Origin: HRBIN30 sp964534275
Lineage (GTDB): Bacteria; Desulfobacterota; Binatia; HRBIN30
Reading direction: 5' to 3'
DNA: 64,000 nucleotides
NCBI GenBank assembly: GCA_964534275.1
Contig: CAZHQG010000007.1
Coordinates: 62,001-126,000, forward strand
Made by a program: the position numbers and the translations under genes. Shown here piece by piece: positions 29,526 through 37,459 of the stretch (positions are counted from its first letter, which is position 1; each line of letters opens with the position of its first letter). Below the pieces are notes generated by a model, which worked only from the letters and a program-made list of their open reading frames with translations, ran no database searches and was not told where the DNA came from.

Positions 29526-31517
29526 CTAGGAGATAGGATCCTGACTGGACACTACCCGACTCGGCACAAGCACGTTGGGTGAAATTCCCTCGAGAAAGCG
29601 CGACACCTTGCCCAGGGTGACGCCTTGGAAGCGATCGAACACTTTTACTGGGTAAGTGATGTACAACTGATCCCGCGCACGGGTCACCGCTACGTACAGG
29701 AGCCTCCGCTCTTCTTCCAGGTCCTCTGGTGCGAGCGAGTGGGGAGCAGGAAAACGACCTTCGGTTGCCCAAATGACGAACACCGCCCGCCATTCGAGCC
29801 CTTTCGCTGAGTGGATGGTCGACAGGACCAAAAGCTCATTGTCTCCCTCAGTCGCCATGACTCCATCCACGCTATCCGTTGGCGGATCCAGGGCCATGTG
29901 GGTGAGGAACGCGAGCAAGGAGCGATGTTCCGACGCTAAGCCCACCAAGTGTTCTAGGTCCTTCCGGCGGCGCGGGTGGTCGTCCGGATATTGGCGCTCG
30001 AGAAGCGGCACGTAGTACCGCAGTACCTCGTCGGTTTGTTCTGCTGGGTTGGTCAAGCGGGATAGCCTCTCGAGCAAACTGGCTAAGCCGGACAAGCGTT
30101 CGCGCACGTCGCGTCGGGGGAAGGATTGCAGCGCGGCTAGTGGCTGCGGCTGGGCTTGGATCCATTGTTCGATCAGGGCGGCAGTCCGGGGGCCGATGCC
30201 CTCGAGAAGGAGAAGAACACGGTGCCACGACACGACGTCGAACGGGTTCGCGATCAGGCGCAAATGTGCGAGCAGGTCTTTTACGTGAGCCGATTCGACG
30301 AGCCGGTACCCGCCTCGTTTGACGAAGGGGATCCGGTGCTGTGCGAGTTCGAGTTCCAAGTCGAACGAATGGAAACTCGAACGCATGAGCACAGCGATGT
30401 CATTCAACGCGTACCCTTGTTCTCGTAACTCGAGAATTTGCTGGCAAACGAACTGCGACTGGCTGCGTTCGTCGGGCGTTGCCACTAAAAACGGTGGCTC
30501 GCCGCGTGTCCGGCGAGTAAACAGCTGTTTGCCGTATCCCTCGCGCGCTTCGGCCAAGATGGCATTGGCAAGATCCAAGATGGGCTGGGTGCTGCGGTAG
30601 TTCTCCTCGATGGTAACCACGCGCGCGTCCGGGAAGCGTTGCGGAAACTCCAGGATGTTCCTGAAGTTGGCGCCGCGGAACGAGTAGATGCTCTGCGCAT
30701 CGTCGCCGACCACCATGACGTTGCGGTGAGCCTGGCCGAGCCAGTACACGATGTCGGCTTGGACACGGTTGGTGTCCTGGTATTCATCCACCATGACGTA
30801 GCGATGAGTTTGGGCGATCGTGTGTCGAACGTCAGGATGTTGTTCGAGCAGCGCGCGCAGGAAGAGGAGCAAGTCGTCATAGTCCAAGAGGGCGTGCTCA
30901 CGTTTGTATCGAGCGTAGGCGCGAGCGAGCTCTTCGATGGCCGATGCGTGATCGAGAAAATGGGGGTAGAGTTCTGTGAGGACCTGCAGGATGGGCTCCT
31001 CTTTGTTGGCGCTCATGCTGAGGACTTCTGCCAGAGCGTCCTTGCGCGGGAACCGCGTGGCGCTGCGGTCAAAACCGAGCTGTGTCCGCAGGCGCTGCAA
31101 AACATCCTCCATGTCGCCGCGGTCGAGAATGGTGAAGTGCGACGGCAGGCCGAGCGCTGCGCCGTAGCGTCGCAGCACGGCGTTGGCGAACGAATGAAAG
31201 GTGCCGCCTTGCACGGCGCGACAGCGGCCGTCCAAGAGTGCGGCCGCTCGGTGGAGCATTTCTTCCGCGGCCCGGCGTGTAAACGTGAGCAACAAGATGT
31301 GCTGCGGTGCTACGCCGCGTTCGACGAGGCGCGCAACTCGGTATACGAGGGTGCGAGTTTTGCCAGTGCCAGCACCAGCAACCACGAGCAAAGGCCCTTC
31401 GAGCGTGCGTACTGCCTCCAACTGAGCCGGGTTGAGGGCCTTCTCGTAGTCAATCCGGTAGGGTCCCTCCGCAATGGAAGTCGGCGACCGCAGGACGAAC
31501 TCTTTAATTCCCGACAT
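29526..31517 (-). CDS. UvrD/PcrA-like superfamily 1 DNA helicase
   Basis: The 662-residue protein carries the SF1A motifs: LNPAQLEAV (Q motif), VVAGAGTGKTRTL (Walker A), LLTFTRRAAEEM, VMVDEYQDTNRVQ (Walker B), MVVGDDAQSIYSFRGA, ENYRSTQPIL and TIHSAKGLEW, then LLYVAVTRARDQLY. These indicate a 3'-5' ATP-dependent unwinding enzyme of repair or recombination. At about 660 residues it is slightly shorter than UvrD, and no C-terminal Tudor-like extension is seen. I prefer the ATG at 31517 to an upstream in-frame start. It is divergent from the small sulfur-carrier gene at 31584. Confidence 0.95.
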   Translation of the reverse strand: MSGIKEFVLRSPTSIAEGPYRIDYEKALNPAQLEAVRTLEGPLLVVAGAGTGKTRTLVYRVARLVERGVAPQHILLLTFTRRAAEEMLHRAAALLDGRCRAVQGGTFHSFANAVLRRYGAALGLPSHFTILDRGDMEDVLQRLRTQLGFDRSATRFPRKDALAEVLSMSANKEEPILQVLTELYPHFLDHASAIEELARAYARYKREHALLDYDDLLLFLRALLEQHPDVRHTIAQTHRYVMVDEYQDTNRVQADIVYWLGQAHRNVMVVGDDAQSIYSFRGANFRNILEFPQRFPDARVVTIEENYRSTQPILDLANAILAEAREGYGKQLFTRRTRGEPPFLVATPDERSQSQFVCQQILELREQGYALNDIAVLMRSSFHSFDLELELAQHRIPFVKRGGYRLVESAHVKDLLAHLRLIANPFDVVSWHRVLLLLEGIGPRTAALIEQWIQAQPQPLAALQSFPRRDVRERLSGLASLLERLSRLTNPAEQTDEVLRYYVPLLERQYPDDHPRRRKDLEHLVGLASEHRSLLAFLTHMALDPPTDSVDGVMATEGDNELLVLSTIHSAKGLEWRAVFVIWATEGRFPAPHSLAPEDLEEERRLLYVAVTRARDQLYITYPVKVFDRFQGVTLGKVSRFLEGISPNVLVPSRVVSSQDPIS

Positions 31518-31583
31518 GCTGCACCCGTGCGACGCCGCCGCTAAGAAAGAGATCCCGATCCGCACCGGTAACTACGGCGACCC

Positions 31584-31865
31584 ATGAGTAACGACGAACG
31601 CGAGCACTATAGCAACCGGCCCTGGTCGGACAACGAGCGTGCGAGAATCGATCTCGATCTCCGCGGCGTCCGCTGCCCGATGAGCTGGGTACGCGCGAAG
31701 TTGTGTTTGGAAGAGTTGCACCCCGGTGCGGTTCTGCGTCTTGTGCTCGACGATCCCAAAGGCGCGGCGGACTTGCCTCGGGCAGCCGAAGCTGAGGGAT
31801 ACGCGGTCGTCGAGGTGTTGCACGACCCACAGGCACAGGAATGGCAGATCGTGATCGAGGTGTAA
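31584..31865 (+). CDS. TusA/YedF-type sulfur-carrier protein
   Basis: The 93-residue protein has the TusA fold pattern: IDLDLRGVRCPMSWVRAKLCLEEL with the single carrier cysteine in RCP, then GAVLRLVLDDPKGAADLPRAAEAEGY and a C-terminal strand. The family carries persulfide sulfur for tRNA thiolation or dissimilatory sulfur metabolism. TusA has CPxPxxxxK, and here the Pro after CPM is Ser. No tus or dsr genes are nearby, so the pathway is unknown. Confidence 0.85.
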   Translation: MSNDEREHYSNRPWSDNERARIDLDLRGVRCPMSWVRAKLCLEELHPGAVLRLVLDDPKGAADLPRAAEAEGYAVVEVLHDPQAQEWQIVIEV

Positions 31866-32184
31866 GGGGCGTGTCTGGAGCGGATGTCCGCGGGTGGTCC
31901 CGAGCTGCGCACGGGGACGCGGGCTGCTTGTCGAACGCCGCCACCGGTTGCGGGCCGCGTTCTCGGAAGCCTGCGACTAAAAGGTCCTCGCTGTAGAAGG
32001 GTCGGGCTCAGGCCGTGTTGCTCGGCAGATTCCGAAACCGCGTTGCTGCAATTGCCTCCGACTGCCTTCGAGCAAAGGCGGCTGGCGTGCTGCGCGGGCG
32101 GAAAAACAGTCTTCGCCTAACATAGCCTGCAGATGGAATTAATCGGTTGCTTCGTGCCGTCGCGGCTGGTGAAATGGCGGTACC
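31866..32184. other. Intergenic region without a recognisable gene
   Basis: About 320 bp between the sulfur-carrier gene and the small membrane protein. I see no conserved frame, RNA fold or clear promoter. Confidence 0.4.
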
Positions 32185-32736
32185 GTGATCCAAAGAGAAT
32201 CTGACGCCATCTTACGCAAGCAGCGGTTTTTGCTGATTCGTTACGTGCTCATTCTTGCGACGGGCGCGTTGGCGTTTCTCGAGCTGGGGAAGGACGCGTC
32301 GCCTTTACCCCTGGCGGTTCTCATTCTTGTGGCACTGGCCTCGAATATGGTGCTGAGTTCTGCGCCACCGTTTAGTTTCTTCGACGCTCGCACGCAGGCG
32401 CCGGTGCTTGTCGGAGATACGGTGATGATCTCGTTTGCGTTGCTGTTCACGCGGGCCAGCCAGGAGTCATTTCTGTTTTTCTTTTTCGTGCTCATCATGG
32501 CCGCCAAGGTGGAGAACTTTCTTTTACTTGGCGTGGGCGGGGCGCTGATTGGTGTGGCGAGCTTCTTCATTGCCGATGCGGGACCAAGTATGGTTTCCCC
32601 CAGTCTTATGCGGATCCCGTTCTTGTTCGCTACGGCAATTTTCTTTGGCTACGTCGTACTGCCGGAACGGACCGGAGAAATGGTCCCGCTCGTGCGGCAG
32701 GCAAGTGCAGCGGCCCGATTGCGCTCGGCAGCTTGA
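32185..32736 (+). CDS. Orphan multi-pass membrane protein resembling a sensor-kinase membrane domain
   Basis: The 183-residue protein has a short cytosolic N terminus (IQRESDAILRKQR) and about five or six membrane helices (FLLIRYVLILATGALAFLEL; LAVLILVALASNMVL; VGDTVMISFALLF; FFFFVLIMAAKVE; LGVGGALIGVASFF; IPFLFATAIFFGYVVL). It ends with a short Ala-rich tail. The arrangement recalls the N-terminal membrane domain of some two-component kinases or diguanylate cyclases, but no kinase or GGDEF part follows. It is either a stand-alone sensor domain or a truncated gene. The start is a GTG at 32185. Confidence 0.7.
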   Translation: MIQRESDAILRKQRFLLIRYVLILATGALAFLELGKDASPLPLAVLILVALASNMVLSSAPPFSFFDARTQAPVLVGDTVMISFALLFTRASQESFLFFFFVLIMAAKVENFLLLGVGGALIGVASFFIADAGPSMVSPSLMRIPFLFATAIFFGYVVLPERTGEMVPLVRQASAAARLRSAA

Positions 32737-32916
32737 GTGTGCGGATTCCTCCTCGTGCCTGCCCCAGCACACCTGCCGTGATGCCAACCTTCATGGCAGC
32801 AGTGCGTTGTGCAAGTCTGGAAGCCACACAAGCGCGGAGTGTCGGTGCAGGTTGAGTGTTCGCGCTGAGGAGTGTAAAAGGGCGTACCCACGCTAGGAAT
32901 CGAGGAAGGAGACAAT

Positions 32917-33558
32917 TTGGCGTTTCGCGGACGAGGCCCACGGTTCATTCCCCCCCCGCCTGACCAACACCGGATCAACCGGTACATTCGTGCTTCACAG
33001 GTTCGATTGATCGGGCCCGACGGAACGCAACTTGGAATCGTTCCGATCGAAGAGGCCCTCCGGCGCGCAGAAGAGGCGCAACTCGACTTGGTCGAAGTTG
33101 CACCCAATGCCGACCCACCCGTGTGTCGCATTATGGACTACGGGAAATACAAGTACCAGCAGCACAAGAAAGAAGCCGAAGCGCGCCGCAAGCAGGCAAC
33201 CACGACGGTGAAAGAACTACGCCTCGGGTATCGGACCGACGTGGGGGATCTGGAACGGCAAATCCAAAAAGGGCGGGAGTTTTTGCTGGAAGGCGACCGG
33301 GTGAAATATGTCTTGCGCTTTCGCGGGCGGGAAATGGCATACCAGGAACGGGGGCGCGAGAAGCTGCAAAAGGTTTGCGACGCGTTAGCGGATATCGCCC
33401 AGCCAGAAGGCACGCCGAAAATGGAAGGGCGCATGCTGAGCGTGGTGCTTGCTCCGCAGGCGAAGAAGAAGGGGAAGAGCGCCGCGTCTACGGCATCCCC
33501 GGGAGGAAGTGGGACGGAGCGCTCGCAGACTGCTGAGGGCTCGTCGGGCTCCTCGTAG
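32917..33558 (+). CDS. infC: Translation initiation factor IF-3, UUG start
   Basis: The 213-residue protein is IF3, which binds the 30S subunit and checks start codon and initiator tRNA. Conserved blocks are RINRYIRASQVRLIGPDG, LDLVEVAPNADPPVCRIMDYGKYKYQ, TVKELRLGYRTDVGDLERQI, FLLEGDRVKYVLRFRGREM and EGRMLSVVLAP. A low-complexity Ser/Gly-rich tail of about 35 residues extends the usual length of about 180. The start is TTG at 32917 behind the Shine-Dalgarno sequence GAGGAAGGAG; no in-frame ATG fits. Non-AUG starts in infC are a known autoregulation device. rpmI and rplT, its usual downstream partners, are not here. Confidence 0.96.
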   Translation: MAFRGRGPRFIPPPPDQHRINRYIRASQVRLIGPDGTQLGIVPIEEALRRAEEAQLDLVEVAPNADPPVCRIMDYGKYKYQQHKKEAEARRKQATTTVKELRLGYRTDVGDLERQIQKGREFLLEGDRVKYVLRFRGREMAYQERGREKLQKVCDALADIAQPEGTPKMEGRMLSVVLAPQAKKKGKSAASTASPGGSGTERSQTAEGSSGSS

Positions 33559-33745
33559 TCGCCCGGGTAGACCGTGTTTGGGCTGCATCTGCAGCGGCGC
33601 TCCGCAAGTGGTCAACGGCTGCGGCCCGCTGCGCTGTGGCGTTTGGCGTAGCGAGGCGTCCCCTTGGAATTGAAAACCTTTGGCTGGCGCTCGCTCGAGG
33701 AAGGCCGGACGACAGCGGCGGGGGGCGGAAAAGGGGCCAAGGGTC

Positions 33746-34420
33746 TCAGTGGATTACCGGACCAGGCAGAATCATCACTCGATTGCCTCGAACGGCGAGG
33801 CGACCAGAGGCCCACAAACGTACCGCGGCAGGATACAGTCTGCGCTCGACGGATTGCACCCGAGCAGCCAACGTCTCCGGTGTGTCGTCGTCCAGCACGG
33901 GAACGCATTCTTGAAAAATGATCGGTCCGTGGTCGTACTGGTCGTCCGCGAAGTGGACGGTACAGCCGCTGACTTTGACCCCCGAGGCCAATACTGCGCG
34001 GTGCACGTGTACGCCGTAAAACCCTTGGCCACAAAACGAGGGAATGAGTGCGGGGTGAACGTTCAGGACCCGGAACTGATACCGGCCGCGAAGCTGGAAC
34101 GGCGACAAAAAGCCGGCCAAAAGCACCAGGTCAATGTCCACGCGATCCAGCACTGCGTGTAGGGCATCGTTGAAGGCGTCGACCGAAGCGTAATCCTTGC
34201 GCGGCACCACTGCGTGAGGCACGCCCGCCCGACGTGCCCGCTCGACGCCAAACGCATCGGGACGCGAGGCAACAACCAGCTCGATGCGCGCGTCCAGGTC
34301 GCCCCGCGCGATCAAATCCAGGAAATTCTGTAACGTGGTGCCGCTGCCAGAAAGCAGCACCGCAAGCCGCACCGTGCGGCCACCAGTGCCCGGAACCACG
34401 TAGAGTTCGTTTCCCGTCAT
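33746..34420 (-). CDS. purN: Phosphoribosylglycinamide formyltransferase, folate type
   Basis: The 224-residue protein performs the third step of purine synthesis, adding a formyl group from 10-formyl-THF to GAR. Motifs are LAVLLSGSGTTLQNFL, AGFLSPF, the catalytic Asn-His pair in VLNVHPALIPSF and HFADDQYDHGPIIFQ with the conserved Asp. A short N-terminal extension (NELYVVPGTGGR) precedes the first strand. The ATG at 34420 overlaps the stop of the upstream glycosyltransferase (ATGA). It converges on infC. Confidence 0.95.
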   Translation of the reverse strand: MTGNELYVVPGTGGRTVRLAVLLSGSGTTLQNFLDLIARGDLDARIELVVASRPDAFGVERARRAGVPHAVVPRKDYASVDAFNDALHAVLDRVDIDLVLLAGFLSPFQLRGRYQFRVLNVHPALIPSFCGQGFYGVHVHRAVLASGVKVSGCTVHFADDQYDHGPIIFQECVPVLDDDTPETLAARVQSVERRLYPAAVRLWASGRLAVRGNRVMILPGPVIH

Positions 34421-35352
34421 TCCTCGCTCTCACGAATCTCTAAAACAATTGCCTGCAAGATCAGCTCGAAGCCGAGCAAGAAGGGCAGTACGCTCAGCAT
34501 CACAGTGCCAGTGGGGGCAGGACGTCCGTGGTAAATCGAGAGTACCCAATGCCAGACGCCAAACGTGAACCCGAACAGCAGGAGGGGCACCCCGAGCAGC
34601 CAAAAGACGGCAATCGGAGAAAAATCGCGCAGCACGTACTTTTCCCAGATGCGCTTGCAGAGCCCCCGAAGGAGTCGAGGGGGAAACGTGAGCAGCACCT
34701 TCCAAACCTGCAAGTGCGACTCCTCGTCTCCATACCGTGCCGGAATCGGAATGTCCTTCACGCGTACGCCAAGGATGTTCAGATGAATCAGCATGTCGTT
34801 TTCGAAGAAGAAATCCTTGGCAATGTGGTCCGTGGGAAGTTTCCGGAAGATGTCTGTTCGAATGGCTACAAACCCGTTCTGGGGGTCGAAAATCCGCCAA
34901 TAACCAGAGGCGAGCTTGGTGAGGAAAGTCAGAAGAACATTGCCAACCAGGCGGACGGTCGGCATTTGGCGCAAGTGGTCTGTGTGTAAAAACCGATTTG
35001 CTTTGCTGTAGCCGTAGCTCCCGTGAACCAGAGGTTCGATCAAGCTCTCGAGGTAGTTTGTGTCCATTTGGCCGTCGCCGTCCACTTTTACCAAAATGTC
35101 TGCGCCGAGCTCTGCGGCATGCGTCATCCCCGCAAGTGTCGCGGCTCCCACGCCGTGCGGCCCGGGGTTACGGATCACGGTCACGCGGTCACCGCCTGCC
35201 GTGCTCGCCACCTGAGCGGTCCCATCGGTGGAGCCATCATCGACGACAACGACGTAGTCGACGTACTGCGGTAAGTCGCGGAGCACGGTGGCGATGTGCT
35301 CCGCCTCGTTTCGTGCGGGAATCACGGCAGCGATTTTGTGCCCCTCGAACAT
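34417..35352 (-). CDS. Membrane-anchored family 2 glycosyltransferase
   Basis: The 311-residue protein starts IAAVIPARNEAEHIATVL, with VVVVDDGSTDGTAQVA and DILVKVDGDGQMD (DxD) for nucleotide-sugar binding, and FDPQNGFVAIRTDIF downstream. Two C-terminal membrane helices (FSPIAVFWLLGVPLLLFGF; TVMLSVLPFLLGFELILQAIV) place it at the cytoplasmic face, as in polyprenyl-phosphate sugar transferases. Its acceptor is unknown. The stop overlaps the start of purN, an odd functional partner that suggests a chance operon. Confidence 0.9.
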   Translation of the reverse strand: MFEGHKIAAVIPARNEAEHIATVLRDLPQYVDYVVVVDDGSTDGTAQVASTAGGDRVTVIRNPGPHGVGAATLAGMTHAAELGADILVKVDGDGQMDTNYLESLIEPLVHGSYGYSKANRFLHTDHLRQMPTVRLVGNVLLTFLTKLASGYWRIFDPQNGFVAIRTDIFRKLPTDHIAKDFFFENDMLIHLNILGVRVKDIPIPARYGDEESHLQVWKVLLTFPPRLLRGLCKRIWEKYVLRDFSPIAVFWLLGVPLLLFGFTFGVWHWVLSIYHGRPAPTGTVMLSVLPFLLGFELILQAIVLEIRESEE

Positions 35353-35754
35353 CCGCCGGCGGCGATTAACGGAAAACCCCCAAACTTTCTAGCGAAGGCG
35401 GGCCGGCGTCCATAGACGACCATGAGTGCAATCGCTGGGGTTTGTGCGGGCTTGCCTCCTGCGGCGATGTTTTCGTGCTACTTCGCGTGAGAGCGACTCG
35501 GAAGCTCCAGGTGCGGTTGATGCGAACGGCTTTGCGAGGCGGAGCCCCTCCAACAACGCACACGCAGTGGGTCGCGCCAACGCCCGGCTCCGCGTTGCCT
35601 TGTAGAGGCTAGAGTTGCACGGTTCGCGTACAGCTCGGAACCGTTCGGAACTGAAAAGCGGCTGTAAGGCACCGTCTTCCGCCCGCCCCGCGTTGCGCGG
35701 ACAAGATACAAGTTTTAAAGAGACGTCGGTTTTCGGACGAAAAGGAGGGCTGCG
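35353..35754. other. Intergenic region without a recognisable gene
   Basis: About 400 bp between the divergent starts of the glycosyltransferase and the ferritin-like gene. It must hold both promoters. I see no confident sigma-70 boxes and no RNA gene. A strong AAAGGAGGG ribosome site lies at its right end. Confidence 0.4.
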
Positions 35755-36846
35755 ATGTATCGAGCGATCGAATTGCCACCATGTGGGCCGCGTGAGTCGA
35801 TTCCAACGAAGTTCGACACCATCTTCGATTGGGGGTACGAGTTTCGCCGCGAAGAGTTGGTGCGACTCTACGAAAAAGGCAAGCGGCTACAGTGGAATGC
35901 GACCACGGACATCGACTGGTCGATCGACGTCGACCCGGAGCGTTTGCGCCAGGAAAACATCGATGCGTTCGATGCGGTCCTCAATCCTCCGCAAAAACTC
36001 GATGTTGCGACCCGGCGCAAACTGAAGCATCACATGGATGCGTGGATGCTCTCCCAGTTCATGCATGGAGAACAAGGTGCGTTGGTGGCCACGGCGCAGC
36101 TGGTCAGTGCAGTGCCGTTTACGGAAGCGAAGTTCTACGCTGCGAATCAGGTAGCCGACGAAGCACGCCATGTGGAAGTGTACCGGCGCTACCTCACCGA
36201 AAAGCTGGGTCTGAGCTACCCGGTGAACCCACACTTGCATACGTTGTTGGAGCAAATCATCCGGGAATCGCGCTGGGACATGGTGTACCTCGGCATGCAA
36301 ATTATGGTCGAGGGATTGGCGCTTGCCGCCTTTGGGCTGATGCGGTTTATCCAGCCGGACGAGCCGCTCATTCAGCAAATCACGGCGTACGTCATGCGTG
36401 ACGAGGCTCGCCATGTGGCGTTCGGGGTTCTCTCTTTAGAGGACCTCTACACCAAAGAAATGTCGTCTACCGAGCTCAAGGAGCGGGAAGAGTTTGTCAT
36501 CGAGGCAACGGTGCTCATGCGTGATCGGCTGCTGATGGGAGAGGTGTGGGAGCGCATCGGGCTCGATCCGAAGATTTGGCTCCCATGGTCGCTGAGCACG
36601 CCCTTCATGGTGGGCTTTCGGCAAATCTTGTTTTCCAAAATCGTTCCCAACTTGAAGCGGTTGGGCCTGCTAACCCCTCGGGTGCGAGAAAAGTTCCAGG
36701 AGCTTGGCATCTTGGGATACGAGTCGATGCCAGATTCGACTCAGGAGGAGGAAACGGCGGTTCCCCCAGCATTGCTGCAGTTTTTCTTCCAGCTCCAGGC
36801 CGCCGGTGCCAACCTCACTCCGCCAACGCCCGTGTCGCACCAGTAA
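35755..36846 (+). CDS. Ferritin-like di-iron protein, ribonucleotide-reductase-R2-like fold
   Basis: The 363-residue soluble protein has the paired metal motifs of R2-like di-iron enzymes: HGEQGALVATAQLV (Glu), VADEARHVEVYRRYL (ExxH-type), MVEGLALAAFG (Glu) and MRDEARHVAFGVLSL (ExxH). Such proteins activate oxygen; relatives include N-oxygenases and R2-like oxidases. Length and motif spacing fit that group, but the substrate is unknown. A strong AAAGGAGGG lies six bases before the ATG. The 3' end overlaps by 32 bp the convergent exported-protein gene. Confidence 0.85.
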   Translation: MYRAIELPPCGPRESIPTKFDTIFDWGYEFRREELVRLYEKGKRLQWNATTDIDWSIDVDPERLRQENIDAFDAVLNPPQKLDVATRRKLKHHMDAWMLSQFMHGEQGALVATAQLVSAVPFTEAKFYAANQVADEARHVEVYRRYLTEKLGLSYPVNPHLHTLLEQIIRESRWDMVYLGMQIMVEGLALAAFGLMRFIQPDEPLIQQITAYVMRDEARHVAFGVLSLEDLYTKEMSSTELKEREEFVIEATVLMRDRLLMGEVWERIGLDPKIWLPWSLSTPFMVGFRQILFSKIVPNLKRLGLLTPRVREKFQELGILGYESMPDSTQEEETAVPPALLQFFFQLQAAGANLTPPTPVSHQ

Positions 36847-37459
36847 GGTGCTGCAACAGGCTTCGCAGCGCAGGGTCTTCGCTTCGCTGGGCAGCACTGC
36901 GGAGACGCTGAAGCTCCGCCTCAGGAAGCCGTCCTGAGAGCTGAGCGAGGTGCGCGATCGCAATGGCTGCGTGGTACTGCCACTCGTGCGATTGGGTTTC
37001 GAGCAATCTAAGGAAGGCGGCGCGATAGCGGGTGTCGGCAGGGCGTCCGCGTAGGTGCCAAAGTGTGCGCAGCGCGGCGTGAACACGCTGCTGGTCTTGA
37101 CGGAGGAGGGGAAAAAGTATGCCTGCAGGTGCTCGATCCCGCCACGAGGACCCACGCCGTTCGACGAAAAACACGTACCGCTGACCCTCGAGAGGCGTCG
37201 TTTGCACCCGCAGACGCAACCGAGGTGGCATCTCGATGCCACACCACGAGATAGGATCCAGGAGCACGACCACGCCACCTCCTCGTTCATCAGCCTCCGT
37301 GTTGCCTGTCCGCCCGGCCACCACGCAGTCGCTGGCGCGAAGGAGATCCAGTAACACCGGTTGTAGCGCGGAAATGTGCGCGTACGCGAGCGCCGGCGCC
37401 AATCCAAGGAGCAGCGCGACGGTTAAGAGCCGGAGCCAAGAGCAAACGTTCTGCGACAT
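36815..37459 (-). CDS. Exported protein of unknown function
   Basis: The 214-residue protein has a clear Sec signal peptide (WLRLLTVALLLGLAPALAYA) with a cleavage site near AYA-HIS. The mature part has beta strands (VVLLDPISWCGIEMPPRLRLRV), then a C-terminal Arg- and Leu-rich helical region (PADTRYRAAFLRLLE; YHAAIAIAHLAQLSG) suggestive of a short helical-repeat module. No family was recognised. The gene overlaps the end of the upstream ceramidase-like gene by 37 bp on the same strand and the ferritin-like gene on the other strand. Confidence 0.7.
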   Translation of the reverse strand: MSQNVCSWLRLLTVALLLGLAPALAYAHISALQPVLLDLLRASDCVVAGRTGNTEADERGGGVVVLLDPISWCGIEMPPRLRLRVQTTPLEGQRYVFFVERRGSSWRDRAPAGILFPLLRQDQQRVHAALRTLWHLRGRPADTRYRAAFLRLLETQSHEWQYHAAIAIAHLAQLSGRLPEAELQRLRSAAQRSEDPALRSLLQHLTGATRALAE

